A DNA stretch of 64,000 nucleotides from Hybos culiciformis (Eukaryota; Arthropoda; Insecta; Diptera; Hybotidae). Both the position numbers and the translations under genes were made by a program. Shown here piece by piece: positions 50,995 through 64,000 of this stretch; the first letter of the stretch is position 1; each line of letters begins with the position of its first letter. A model generated the notes under the pieces. The model was not told the origin of the DNA, ran no database searches, and was given only the letters and a program-made list of their open reading frames with translations. The stretch covers positions 146,975,308-147,039,307 of the forward strand of contig OZ023273.1 of assembly GCA_964007475.1 (NCBI GenBank), written 5' to 3'.

Positions 50995-53900
50995 GACAAT
51001 AAATAATGATGATTTCTTGCGATTGTAGGTTACAATTATTACAAAAAATTTTTCATATTTTATTTTAAATATGAATCTTTGAGATAAAATTTTATGTCAC
51101 GCAAAACATGACAGCTTATCTTTTAAGACAAAATCGAACATCATTAGGTGATTTTGGTGCTCAAACCAAAATTTCACAAAAAAAAAAACGAAAAAGATTT
51201 CTAATTAAAAAACAAAAGTTTGTATTTTTAATCGAATATCTAAAAACTTCCTAAAAATAATTTTCATTAAAAAATAATTCTAAAAAAAAAAATATTTTTA
51301 TATGAAAATTTTTACTTTGTTTTGGAATTGAAGACGCAATATAGGAAGTTTTTTGTTTTTTTTGTGTTTTTTTTTTTTTATTTTTCACAAGGGAAGAAAA
51401 TTAAAAGTTATTATGATTGTTCTTCCAGATAACACAGAAAAAAAAAACAAAAAAAAAAACAAAAACCTGAAAAACTTCATACAAATCCTGTTGTACAAAA
51501 CAAGAAAATATATATTTTCATAGAAAACAAAAGTTTTTTTTTTTTTCTTCTTGTTTTTTCTATTCTTTCACAGATCCATAAAAATTAAGACATGTTCGTC
51601 GAAAAAATAAGAAAAAAAAAAAAACAAAATAAATAAATAGAAAAGAAAATTTTATTAAATAAATATATGTTGTACATATCAAAATATTTATATATATTGT
51701 ATACATATATATTTATTTTGTTGTGTTATTTGAATTTATATAAAAATAAACAAATCTTATTTCTTGTATAATAATAAGTACATATATATTTTTTTTTTTT
51801 CAGATATATTTATTCATTCAAATATTATTATATTATTTTGTAGATGAAGATTTTGTATTACCTATTCGTTTGTTTAGAGAGAAGATGAAAAATAATAAAT
51901 CGAAATAAAACATAAAAATAATGTTTTTTTTTTTATGTTATATATTTTTAATAAAATATTCGTATATATCATTGTTTTTTCATTTAGATTTTTTTTATTA
52001 TTTATTTTTTAAATTTAAAGGGCAAATATTTTTTTTTTTAAATATATACAGTTTAGTTCATTTGACTTTTTTATTTTGAAATTAAAGTTTATAATACATA
52101 AATATACTATTTAAACATTTTGACGGAAACACTATAAAGAGCTGATTTAGAAGAAAATTTATTATTTTAAGCATAAAATGTGTTAAAAGTTAAAAGTCGA
52201 TTAGGTCAAGATTAAAAATTTAAGATATTAATTCTGACCACTAGTGGAAAAAGAAATTACATCACAGCTCTTTTAAGAGCTTGAAGCATAATATCCTAAG
52301 TGGCATAATATATATATAATATAATTATATCAGAATTACCTGTATTATTCACTACAGCTATGTAAAAATAAAAAAAATATTACATTTTTTAAAATGCATT
52401 CACTTTAATTATATTATTAGCCAAAAATAAATTAAAATCATACTTTAAAATTTGAAACTAATCTTGACATATAAAAAAAAAAAAATTAAAATATAATAAG
52501 AATAAAAAACTTATCACTGATTACGCGAAGGGTAGCTCTAAAAATATAAGTGCTATATATATAAATAATAAAAAATACATATAAAAAAATATATTTATTG
52601 AAGCATAAATTTAATTAAAATTTTCGTTAATGTTCACGAGAATGTTGATATTATAATAACTTTTTATGTTAATGAAGATGATTTTATAGTTTTCGGTTAA
52701 AATTTTATATAGAAAAAAAAGAAGAAGAAACTTATGTTGAACTTAAAAAATCAAGAATAGGAAAATTTTCACGAGTTTATTATTGCAAAAAAAAAAAAAA
52801 AAATGTTGTTAGTGTTTCAAAAGTTCTCTTCAAAATACTCAAATTTTTCTCTTCAATCTCTTCACAATTTTTCGGTATAGGTAATAAATACACCATTGAA
52901 GTCTTGAAGTATATTACTTGAAAAAAAAAAATTTCGTATACTTTAAAATATATTTAGAAATAAAATAATTATGAAATATTATATTCGGCGGCTGTTATTA
53001 TATTAATAATAATTTTCTTTAAGTACATAAATATAATTATATTTAAACAAAACATTAAGGATACAAGATTTTATTAAAATCCTTTGCAAACCATCAGTGT
53101 ACATCAAAATACTGAACGCAAATTTAACATAAATATTAAGCTCATATTTATTTTTTTGTCGATTGTAAACTTCAAAATTTGGGTATATTTTATTAAGCGT
53201 TGGCAGAAAGAATGAGAAACTTAATTATTATTACCTTTTAAACGTAATAAAGAAGTATAGTAAAATATCTTACAATCACAAAACATAATTAAAAAGTTCA
53301 AAGATTTTAGTTAAAAAAAAAAAAAACTTCTTTATTTTTTTTTTTTTTTTTTTTCAAATATAGATAACTTTCTTAATTGAAATTCATAAATTATATTCGT
53401 AGAATTAAAAGTTTTTCGCTTCTTTCTGGACAAAAATTATTGCATTTAAAAAGTAAAAATTATGCTTTAAGGATTATAAATTTTAATTAATAATACAGAA
53501 AATAGTAATTTTTTTTTTGCTGCCTTTTTTTTTTTTTTTTTTTTTACTTTTTGTTCAAAAAACTTTCCAAACATATTTTCTGATTATAATTCTTTGAAGG
53601 TACAAAAAAAAAAAAAAAGAAAAAAGTTTTATTAAAAAAAATTTTTAATAGGGTTGTTGAATTCAAAAAAAATATATAAAACATATATATAAAAAAAAAA
53701 CGGGGAAAATTGTTTGGTACATAAGCGAGTGCGACATGTTAAAGTTTTCAAAGGATTCTAGGAATTACAAAAAAAATAAAAAATAAAACAATAATAAAAG
53801 TACTAACTATACCATGCATTTATATTGTTTTATATAGGGCATATATACATATATAAAACAATATCATACAAAATACAATAAATATAGGAAAATAAAGAAA

Positions 53901-56900
53901 GAAAAAAAAAATTGCATTTTTGGTACATGATTTTCAATTTAATTGGCTTTTAATATCTATAGAATAATATGAATAAAATTTGCTACATTCTCAGGTGTAC
54001 AATTTAAAAAAAAATTTCATTCGTTTACTGTGTAGGCTGAATCAGTTTTACATATATTAAAAGTAAACAAAAAGTTGGCAAAAAAAATCTTATCTAGATA
54101 TATTTAATGTATACCTAAAAAATATTTCTTTGCCTAAAAACTACAAATTGTAGACAGTTTTTTTATAGTTCGTTATTTGAGCAGCAAACAAATTCACAAT
54201 TCAAATTCTTCTTATACAAAACTATTATTAATTTAACGTATGAAGTTTTTATTATGTCAATTCATTATTAACGTCAAAATCAATATAAAAATTATAAAAT
54301 AAAATTCTACAAATTTTATGAAGACAGTTTCATAAATGAGTTCATCTAAATTTAGTAGAAGCTAAAAGGCTGATGTATAATTGTGGCAAAACCCATTCTT
54401 ATTATTATGCTAGCGTTATAAGTTATTAAAAGAAATATTTTTCTTTTTATTTAATTATTTTTAAATTACCTACATGTTTGATTATGTATATATTATAGGT
54501 ATGAGACCATATATGTATATAAAAAATGATTAAATTTGAATGATAATGTAAAAATTCCAACAATAATATCGCATTGAGCATAAAAAAATAGTATATTTTC
54601 TATTTGAAATAATTTCTATTTCATGCATTAAAAATATTAAAGTCAAATAAAATAAAAATATATGATAAACAATAACTTTGGCACAAAATTAACTTTAACT
54701 AAATTAAAAACAAAAACTTCTACTTAGCTGTCCATTATTTCCATCAATTTATTTATTCTTTGTCCGTAGAATATAAAACATAATAATATATACAATATAA
54801 AACATGTTTGCATAGACTAAACATAATATATTACATATAGAGTTAAACTTTTTCATTTTGTCCTACATTTTATCATTTTATTAGATTTTATTTTTCAATC
54901 AAAAATTTACAAAACTTTTTATTATTCATATATCCTGATGTATACATATATTTGCCGTGACCATTTTCCATATATTCTACTATTCAGAACATTTTTGAAT
55001 TAATTGAATTAGAAAAGATGTAACAGAAGTTCAAAAATAACTATAATAATTAAATGCAGCGCGAATTTGAAATAAAGAAGAATCATTTAGATATTCAAAT
55101 GCATTTGATAGCAAATAAATTAGTTATTATTTATTATTAGTTTTTATCATCAATGAAAATTTTTTTTTATTACATCCTGTACTTCGAGTTGGTCACCGTA
55201 TCCACATTACATACATTCAGAAGCCAAAAATCAAGCTAAAATTTATCTTTTCTAGACATAATTTAAAATATAATGTTATAATAATTTTAAAAAGCAATGT
55301 TAAAATGTGCAATAAAATTTAGAACATTTCCATCATTATTGTTCAAATTCTTTTATCTCAATGTATTTTTTTAAAGTAAGAAATAACATAAAATAAAATA
55401 AGCTTAAATTTTTCAATTATTAAATTTATATATACTTTATCTGAAAGTAGAAACAATAAATTTAAATTAAAACATTATAAATAATAAGGATTAAGGATCA
55501 ACAAAGTTATAATTAATGTCAAAATGTAATATTCATAATACAACAATACAACCCAGCCGAGGAGCCAAAAAGTTTTCTCTAAAATAATGACAAATTATAT
55601 TATAAACCATTTGTTGTTTTCCGATTGTTGAGGAAGGTATAAAATTTTTTTTCAATCGCAATCTTCTCTCATTTCCAATTTTCCGTTTTCTTTTATATTA
55701 CAACATAATACAACAATATATATATTTTTCTAAACATAAAAAATAAAAAAAAAAATTATCCACTACAAAACAGATGAAAGCAAAAAGGTCTTGTTAGAGG
55801 AAATGTAATAATGTTGAAAATGCATATTAGTTAGCTAAAATACAGTCATAGTGAAAAGTTATTTCCTATTTTCCTCAATAGAACATTGAACAAGATATGG
55901 ATTTTTTTTTTTATGAAATTATAATAAAAGCTAAAAATAAAAGACAATGGACGCGTGACTAAAACTATACGAATATATATAAAACTAACAAAAAAAAAAT
56001 TAAGAAAAAAAAAAATAAACAAGGAAAAACGGAAATGTTTTGTTATTCATTTTTCCTTCATATCAGGATAATAACATTTATATAAAACATATACAGTGTT
56101 CATTTTTGAAGTGATGGCTATATGCAAAGAAAATGATGGCTATATGCAAATAACAAAATTATTTATATTTTTTTTCATTGTCTTAAATATGTCATTTGAA
56201 AGCAGCTTTAAGTGTGGGAAACATTATCTATTATAATATTTTTAGTGAACATTTTTTTCTTTCTGTCACCGGTTAATTGAGTTAAATTTCCATTAAAAGA
56301 ATTATGAAAAAATTTAAACTTTAGTCTCGGTTTTGTATGTGAACATTTATGGGTTTCGAGTTCCAGATTTCTGTTTAAATCTTAAGCATTATATCATTAT
56401 GTGATACTAGTGGAATGATATGCATTTTTAGTAAATCTATTATCAGTAAAATTTATTTGAAATAATTCGAAAAACAGATTTTGTCGTACATAGTAAAAGC
56501 TAATAGCAAACTAATGAAAAAATAACAATTCACTGAATCTTAAAATTTTTTTTGTATAATTTATTCGAAACTGAAATTTCAAATTAACAATACAAATAGG
56601 ATTTGGACCCAAAATCAAAAAAAAATCTAAAACAAATACTATATTGCTGATGATAAGAAAGATTGATTTTTTTTTTGGTAAAACTCGAAACAACAGCAAG
56701 GACTACCAAAGAAAATAAAAAAATACTGAACATATAGGTCCTTGTTACAAAGGTAAAATAAAAAAAAATGCAAAATACAAAAAAAATTTCATTATGTATT
56801 CAAAAATCTAACATTTTTTTAAGGTTTTACACCATCATTGTCGCAAAATAAAAGCAATTGTTGTCAAATCCTTTTTGGCAACAAAAAAAGAGCTTATCGC

Positions 56901-59900
56901 CAAAGTTTATTTAAAAAAAGAAAAAAAAATTTATTTTTCATTTGTTTTTTTTTTTCTCCCTTTTTGTGATGAAAAATGTCGGCAATTTTCTGGATTTTAG
57001 GTAAAATGAATACAAAAATTAAAAAAAAGGATTTTATCGTGCCTGATTTTTCAATTAAAACAAAAGCACTAAAAAGCTTAATCGTTTCCATGTTTCTGAA
57101 ATCAAAAAGCATATCAAAACATGATTATTCCAAACAAAGAGTTGATTTTATGTAAAGTTATTAAAATATTATGAATTTTTTTTTTTTTTTTTTTGACATA
57201 TAAAAGTATAAATTGATTAGAAAAGAGCAGAGCTTATCAAAAATTTATTATAATTTCCATGGTCCTGTCGATATGATTTAATTATAGTGTGTCACTATTC
57301 CAAAACTCAATTTTTAATTCCCATTTATCACTATATTTAAATAATTTTCCTTCCTTCTGCTGAATAGGTATAACTATATCTAAAAAAAAAAGAAGAAAAA
57401 CCTTTAATTCGTAAACCTGTCACGTCATGGCAACTCATTTTTCTTGTGTTTACATTAATATGAAAGCATAGGAAATATTAAAAAAGAAAAAAACCAAACG
57501 AAATCCCAGTCTAACTATAAAAAAAAATTTCTCCCGTGACAAAGAAAAGCTTAACAAAAATATTATCCCTAAATAATTATTCCCGACTGGTGAATATAAA
57601 AATAAAATAATGAGAAAATGTATAAGAATACTAACTAAAACTTAATCACAAAAAAAAAACTTGTACTCTATATGTACGTAGGTTCGGTACAACACAAAAA
57701 AAATAAAATAAAATTACATTCTTATTATTATAAAACATAATAATATTATTAAGTATTATATAGCCTTATATTGCGTCCTAAATGTCATGTACTATATACA
57801 CATAATTATGATTATATATAAAATATACCAACAATGTTGGTCCAAAAATATACGTATATAGACTATATATTTATATTAAAAATGTACATAATCGTTAAAA
57901 GTACCGCACAGGGAATAATGCATTATATTATATATTTTACTTTGGAACACTAAGAGAAAATATTATTATTGCAGACAAAAAAAAAAAAAAAACAGTGAAA
58001 CAAATAAAACTATGTTAATGGTACATAATAATATTATATTTGTCATTAATTTGCAGATTCAACTTTCAGAGAAAATCGGTTAATTGGTTTGTGGTTAGGA
58101 TATGGCCTCTTTAAATAATTAAAAAAAAAAAAAATATTTCGTTAACGCATAATTTTGATATTAATTACGCAGAAATTGTCACTGCACAGATTTATTATGG
58201 CGACTACTAATAGAATTTTTTATTAAGCGAATTTTTTTTTGAATTAAAGATATTATAAAAATTCACATTCTCAAAATGCTTAACTTATAATTCGAACGTC
58301 TGTAGAACTTTATCAAAGTTTTAATTTTATCTTGTTTTACTTACTGTGTGTCATAATAATTCATGATAAATTTTTCTCAGTAATATTTATTATAATACAT
58401 GATAATGTATAATATTGTATACATATTCATTTATTGCTATAATTTTTTTTCTATCTATGGTAAATTTGTGTACCTAATTGCTAATAATATTGTTGTTCTT
58501 ATTTATACCTTTTAAGTTGACCATATACACTAAGAAAATGAATGTAAAGACTGTATATAGTATAGAACAAAAAAGAAGGAAAATATAGGGAATGTTGTTT
58601 TTTCTTTAAAAAATAAAAACTCTGTATATATTATTATGTAATATGTATATTGTAATACATATACCTATGAAGTTTTAGGAAATGAAAATTTTATTTTGTT
58701 GGTAAACATAAAAATTTATTAAGAAAAACATGAAACGGAAAAACAGTATTTTATTAGAAAACAAAATAATCGTATACAACCAACATAGAAAAGTTAAATT
58801 TTGCAGTTTCATTTAGATTCCAGACCATATTAAAATTATATTTATATATATTTAAAATAATAATTATATTGTTTTTAAAATAACTATAAAAAAACAATAT
58901 ATTTTCATATTTTTGTCATTAATTTATTTCGTTCAAAAATTTCATTTACTAAAATGTCGAAGAAACTTTATTCTTGTGCAGGTATTATATCTTTAATTCT
59001 CAGAAACTAGAAATTAAAAATTTAATTCCTTTAGGACAAGAAATGATTTAAAAAAAAACAAAAAAATATTTAATTTTAAAAATTTATTCATTATTTATTA
59101 AAATTCAAGTCACCTAGTTTCTATAAATTTTTATTGACCTTAAGATTAAAATCTTTCGGTATTATTTTAATTTATTTCCTTAAAAATCCAATTCTGGACT
59201 CAAAACTATATTTTACATCAGAATTCTGTAAATATTTATAGTATTAATAATAATAAACCCTTTATTTTTATTTTTATTATTTTTTTTTTTCTAAACTTTA
59301 TTGTGACTGTAAACTGGAAAAAAAAAATAAAAAATAAAAACTTATATCTGTAGGTAAAAATAAAGTTTTGTATCATGTTGTTTATTGAAAAAAATTCATA
59401 TTAAATTCTAACACATAAATATATACATTATGTTCATAATCACAACTATATATATATAGTTTTTGAATCGAGGGTACCCTGTCAAATGCAATTACCGGTC
59501 GTTATTTTGAGAAAAATACAATCTTCGAAGACAAAAAAAAATAAAAATACATTTCATTATATCTAGATTTTATTTTCAGATACATTTACTAATTTATAGG
59601 TATACTGTCTAAATTACATAAAAAGAAACTCTAAATAGAAAAGTGCACATTTTGTTTTTTTTTTTTACAATTTTGAATCAGATTGAAAAATGTTTATAGT
59701 AAATATACAAAATGAGTCTTTATGAATAAAATATTGAGTTAAATAATTCTATACCCACTTTAGAATCAAAATCAGTTTTTCTGAAGTATTTAGCAAACTT
59801 TTTCATATATTACCATAAACATTTGTAAATGAAATGCAGTTTAAAGTTTTTGTAAATAAAACTTGGTTTTTTTTTTTTTTTTCAAAAGTGTCTTTAGACT

Positions 59901-61439
59901 CATTTTGAAAGTAGATTCAACAATAATTGTTTTCATCTTTTGAAATTTGTAATGTATCATTATTTTTATTTAGACACGTAGTGATAAAATCCTTAGGTCC
60001 AATTTTAGCAAACAACTTTAAAGGTCTAATTTCAGCAAATTACAGTTACAGTAGCTTCAGTGTTCAAATATTTACACATAATATATAACATAATATATAA
60101 CAAAATGACCGACCTTTCAAGATTTAATGTTTTTATTATTATGGAATAAATAAAAATAATAAAAGAAATTGTTGAAAAATAACAACATTTTGTTTTTCTT
60201 TCTTTTTACTTGATTTATTTTATTTTTAGTGAAAAGTGGAAATCTAAATTGAAATAAAACATAAATAAAATGTTTGAAAACATTCTTATTTTATTTATTT
60301 TCATTCAACTGTTTTTTTTTTTATAAATAACATAAAAAAGTGACAATTTTCAGTGAACATCTGACATGAGAGAGCATAAGAACATCGTCGTTATCGTCAT
60401 TATTATCGTAAATAAAAACAATAAACCAAGCCTTAAAAAAATTTATGTGTATATAATATGTTCAAGTATATTATAATACATTTTTATAGAAGTACATCGA
60501 AATGTTTATATCAGGAGCATTTATGTAAATATTTAATATATATATGCATACATATTCATATACAATTATACATACTTATTTTCAATTTTTGTACTTTTAG
60601 TTTATTACACAGATAAATAAGTACATAATATGTAGTTGGTATACTGTACATGTGTACATTCTAAGTGTTGCTGAACTAGTTCAAAAAAAAAATTGTATTT
60701 TCCATCCATAAAACATTTCAAAAGTACAAAGAACATTATTGCATATCAAAACTGCAACACAAAAAAAAAAAAAATTCTACAATGTAATAAATTTTACCAT
60801 TAAAGTATATATATACACCTATATTATGATTTCATGTAAATTTGAATATAAAATAAATATATATGTACGTAAGAACAATACATTCGCCATATAGAGTGTC
60901 AGAAAATATTTTCATTTTTACCCTTTTATAGCTAGGTAAAAACTTGTTAACACTTTCGTTATGCAATTGAAACAGATTTTTTATTTAATTTTTTTATGAT
61001 GAATTTACATATCATAATTTTCTATGTAATCCAATTTTTTTTCTTTTTTTATTAAAATATATAATGTTATATTTTTATATTTATTTTTGATTTTATACGT
61101 ACATGTACGTACCTATTTGTACATAAAATATTATTTTAATATTGTTAATTCAAATGGAAAATCAAATAAAAATGTGTCAAAGTGATAATAATGTTGTAGG
61201 TATATTCTGGAAAATCAGAAATTAAAAATATGTACGAAAAATATATATATGCGCATGCAAATGAAAATATTTTGCATAATATATGGAAAATAATTTATCT
61301 AATATTCTTTATTTTTAATTATTTGGCTAGCGGGAAAAACCATTTATATTTGTTTTAAGGGTTTTTATAATAATAAAATTTATAATTTAAAAATAATGGT
61401 GATGATGATTTCAATTATTCAACAGAGATATGGATGACA
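50995..61439. other. Long A+T-rich stretch, no recognised gene
   Basis: Homopolymer runs (for example T at 53335-53354) and AT repeats dominate. Noted: a 17-bp direct repeat TGATGGCTATATGCAAA at 56112 and 56134; and richer patches at 55174-55260, 55546-55582 (frame QQYNPAEEPKSFL) and 59467-59544 (frame IEGTLSNAITGRYFEKNTIF), each too short to call. Open frames at 56511 and 56894 (minus) are not supported. Confidence 0.55.
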
Positions 61440-61445
61440 TTTATT
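61440..61445 (-). terminator. Candidate AATAAA polyadenylation signal for the SERAC1-family gene
   Basis: This is an AATAAA hexamer on the minus strand about 300 bases after the stop codon. It is the nearest canonical signal I noticed, and it would put the inverted repeat at 61548-61628 inside the 3' UTR. AATAAA is very frequent in this sequence, so this is a placement guess. Confidence 0.2.
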
Positions 61446-61547
61446 TCAAAAGAAAAATAAAATTTGTAATTAATTCAAAATTATCAGCAATCATGCTCTT
61501 TATCTTTATCGAAAAGCGAAATAATTTAAAGCAAGAGGGGTTAAAAT

Positions 61548-61628
61548 GGTCCGTAAAGTAACAAGTTCAAAATCCTAAAATTCAATCAATGGTGATTTTA
61601 GAATTTTGAATTTGTTACTTTGGGGACT
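61548..61628. repeat. Inverted repeat about 115 bp beyond the SERAC1-family stop codon
   Basis: Two arms of about 35 bases match at roughly 30 positions around a loop of about 9 bases. The left arm contains AAAGTAACAAGTTCAAAAT and the right arm reads AAAGTAACAAATTCAAAAT on the opposite strand. Transcribed with the gene it would form a long hairpin in the 3' UTR. It may instead be a small fold-back element that inserted downstream. Confidence 0.6.
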
Positions 61629-61743
61629 ATGATTATTCCTTCACGGACAGCAAAATTATAAAATCTGTACTTTTGAACCTTAAGCATAGAAGTCTCGTTT
61701 TCAATATTTTTTGTTTTCAATTATTAAAATGATAATCTTCTCA

Positions 61744-63843
61744 CTACTCACTTGTATTTAAAGAATTCTTAATAACTTTTAATAATCTTTGATATAAAAA
61801 TGATTGCTTAAAAATTGCTTTACTTAAACTTAAATGATCATCTTTAAGAACATAAAAATCGCCATAATTTAAAAAAGCAGATTCCTCAGTAACAATTGTC
61901 ATTGGCAACCTAAATGTGGTCAATATTGTTGGCTCACCTTCTGTAATACTAACAATTTCAAGTTTTTTTAAATTATTTAGAATGCAATCCATAAATTTAT
62001 TATGTAATTCTAATAATTTTGGATCATTTTCTTCCATTTCTTTAACTTCAATCGATGGGGAGATAATCTTCTGCATATTGTGCTTCCATTTGGCTAAAAT
62101 AGAACCACGATGTGGAGTTCCAAGAAATAAAATACCTGTTGTACTGTTACCAACTTGCTGAACTTTTTTATCATCACTCTCTAATGATTTTAAAATAATT
62201 TGTTTCGTAATTACCCCACCCATTGAATGGCCAATCCAAATTACTGGACGATTGTCACCAACATCTGCCATAACGAGACGATTTAATAAATTACACGATC
62301 GATTATCTAAATGACATTCGTTTTTTTCACAAGGGCAATATTTTGAATAATTTGAAGACCATTCGGTCACCGCTGACGTATAATCAATTCCCAGAATTCG
62401 AATATTTGGAAAATCATCAGGTAACCAATCCATTGGCCAACAATTTGTAAGTTCAGTATTATCAACGTTGCACCATTTCTCACCTGATATACTAAATTCA
62501 CCTTCACAATTTTCGTTTGCCTTAAGTGGACAATCAGGGTGAACAACTTCCCAATCATTTTCTAATTTAGTCGATTCTTCGAAAATCTCAACTAATTCCT
62601 TTGTAGCTTCATCGCTGCTGATATCATTTAATTTCTTTTCTTTATTGCCACTTTTTTTAATTTTTGAATATATTACGGGAGGATAGATGGGTGCTAAAGT
62701 TTCGTATAATCCTAGTTTTGATGGCTCTGCATTCCTTTGATGCCATGTAACAAAAACTCCGCCTAAAAGACCATGAACAAAAATTACATCTGCTGTAGTT
62801 TTTCGCAATTGCCTATATTTTGGATATAATAAATATACATTAGGAGGATACTGATATCTTTGAATGTCATCATAATCTAGATTTGCTAAAGTTTTTGCCG
62901 CTATCACTTGAAGTCTTAGATCTTTATGGTATCTCCATTGTGCCAGTACAGTGACCCAACCGGACACAAAAAAATCATGAATACAATTTTTAACTAAGGA
63001 AATATTTGCCATTGTTTTACAAAGTGTAGCCAATGTTTCATAGTCCATATCGAATATTTTTTTTAATTCAACTAACGTCATTAATCCACCCTCTTTTATG
63101 ATTTTTTCAGATGTTAGTTCATCTTTTGTTAAATGATGTAAAAAACAAACACATTCTTTTAATAAAACAGAATCTGGCGTTGAAGGCAATGATTCACCTT
63201 GCGGACGAAATTCATCCAATTCAATATCTTGAATATCTTGGTCGGGAAAATATTTGTTAAAAAAATTGTTTACACATGAATTTGGAGTCAAACTTTCGAA
63301 GAGTTTGTGTAAATCATTTAAAATTAATTTTGGATTTTTAATCATACCAGCATTATGAACTGGTAGAAACCATCTTGAATCACAATCAGAGCGTGCCAAA
63401 CTAACGGCAGTACGAGCATCACATATTTGTGCTAAATGACGAAAATCCCAATCTTTTAAATGATCAATATGAGCTAATTGTCTAACTGCTTTTAATCTGT
63501 CAGATTTATCCCCAGTTTGAGCTATATTCAATAATCTCCAGGCAATTGAATGTTTAAAAGATTTCCACCATTTTCCAATAGGATTAATTATAATATTTAT
63601 CCAATTAGCGTTTTGTTCTTGCTTTAATTTCATTTTTAACATAGATTCACGATAAATATGATATTTAATATAAATATAATCAGGACGTTTTTTATCAGCA
63701 TCAAAAACATTAGAATTAACTAAATTATTTAAATATTCTTCAATTTTGAGTTTTTCATAGTGTAGAATGGTGCATGTTGTCGCTATACTGGCAACAATAG
63801 ATATAATTTTTTTTGTTTTTGAACTATTCAAAATATTTTTCAT
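61744..63843 (-). CDS. SERAC1: SERAC1-family protein (serine active site containing protein 1), 699 aa, single coding exon
   Basis: The frame runs unbroken from ATG to stop, and an in-frame TAA lies three codons upstream, so this ATG is the first possible start. Residues about 12-28 form a hydrophobic N-terminal segment, as expected for a membrane anchor. Residues about 110-340 are helical and resemble the ARM-like N-terminal half of the family. An alpha/beta-hydrolase region follows: VFVHG-type start HGLLGG at 357-362, nucleophile elbow GHSMGG with Ser540, GTPHRGS at 575-581, and a late DDH with His670, the likely catalytic His. The catalytic Asp is not assigned. Human SERAC1 is about 654 aa; the extra length fits a charged, Cys-containing insert at roughly 395-470. 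In animals SERAC1 acts at mitochondria-ER contacts in phosphatidylglycerol remodelling and cholesterol trafficking, and its loss in humans causes MEGDEL syndrome. The coding sequence has visibly higher G+C than its flanks. The lack of introns contrasts with the many-exon vertebrate gene. Family assignment is firm; exact function here is inferred. Confidence 0.95.
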   Translation of the reverse strand: MKNILNSSKTKKIISIVASIATTCTILHYEKLKIEEYLNNLVNSNVFDADKKRPDYIYIKYHIYRESMLKMKLKQEQNANWINIIINPIGKWWKSFKHSIAWRLLNIAQTGDKSDRLKAVRQLAHIDHLKDWDFRHLAQICDARTAVSLARSDCDSRWFLPVHNAGMIKNPKLILNDLHKLFESLTPNSCVNNFFNKYFPDQDIQDIELDEFRPQGESLPSTPDSVLLKECVCFLHHLTKDELTSEKIIKEGGLMTLVELKKIFDMDYETLATLCKTMANISLVKNCIHDFFVSGWVTVLAQWRYHKDLRLQVIAAKTLANLDYDDIQRYQYPPNVYLLYPKYRQLRKTTADVIFVHGLLGGVFVTWHQRNAEPSKLGLYETLAPIYPPVIYSKIKKSGNKEKKLNDISSDEATKELVEIFEESTKLENDWEVVHPDCPLKANENCEGEFSISGEKWCNVDNTELTNCWPMDWLPDDFPNIRILGIDYTSAVTEWSSNYSKYCPCEKNECHLDNRSCNLLNRLVMADVGDNRPVIWIGHSMGGVITKQIILKSLESDDKKVQQVGNSTTGILFLGTPHRGSILAKWKHNMQKIISPSIEVKEMEENDPKLLELHNKFMDCILNNLKKLEIVSITEGEPTILTTFRLPMTIVTEESAFLNYGDFYVLKDDHLSLSKAIFKQSFLYQRLLKVIKNSLNTSE

Positions 63844-63853
63844 CTCAATTTAT

Positions 63854-63865
63854 CTAAAAAAAAAA
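63854..63865 (-). promoter_or_regulatory. Possible 3' splice site in the 5' UTR of the SERAC1-family gene
   Basis: Read on the minus strand, a run of ten T ends in AG ten bases before the start codon, giving T-run, AG, ATAAATTGAG, ATG. This looks like an intron acceptor, so the gene may have a non-coding first exon outside the window. T runs before AG are common by chance in this sequence. No promoter motif is evident in the 157 bases to the window edge. Confidence 0.3.
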
Positions 63866-64000
63866 TTTTAATAACCAATAACTTTTAAGTTTTCCTGTCA
63901 ATTCTCAATTTTTTTTTTTTTTAAATATTATTAATAATTATTTTTCACAATTTCTATGATTTCTTATTGAATTTATTTTTTTATTTTTATTTTTTTTCGA

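Noticed and set aside
61916..62161. 81-codon plus-strand open frame
   Set aside because: Antisense shadow of the SERAC1-family coding sequence.
62367..62558. 63-codon minus-strand open frame in another frame
   Set aside because: Lies wholly inside the SERAC1-family gene, which has clear motifs in its own frame.

Overview
This is an extremely A+T-rich eukaryotic window, roughly four-fifths A+T or more by eye, full of homopolymer runs and simple repeats. The only confident full-length protein gene lies at the right edge. Introns, splice-like signals, hAT-type miniature elements and a tRNA-derived SINE all point to an animal nuclear genome. An insect, quite possibly a fly, fits best, but no feature fixes the species.

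Layout. 1-1980 holds a nested hAT locus: a decayed hAT-type coding fragment and its 3' terminal repeat, interrupted by an intact 342-bp hAT MITE with an exact 8-bp target duplication. 1980-12520 is mostly low-complexity DNA with a few islands of higher G+C that carry short open frames. 12521-13337 holds a palindrome-bearing repeat and, about 110 bp away, a fold-back element. 15057-15407 is a TA-flanked MITE. 31257-31697 is a second hAT MITE. 33480-34244 is a second, inverted copy of the 12.5-kb palindromic repeat, expanded by a 62-bp minisatellite. 35434-35575 is a tRNA-derived SINE. 43746-50990 has small hairpins, a possible non-LTR reverse-transcriptase tail and several coding-like islands. 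51000-61547 is again low-complexity DNA. 61744-63843 on the minus strand is an uninterrupted 699-codon gene for a SERAC1-family serine-hydrolase-like protein.

The rest reads as intergenic or intronic DNA. There is no operon-like arrangement and no set of genes that visibly work together. Candidate exons are given low confidence: in sequence this A+T-rich, T-run-plus-AG motifs and 30-60-codon open frames arise often by chance. They were picked only because they sit in islands with clearly higher G+C than their surroundings and, in the best cases, open or close exactly at a splice-like site.
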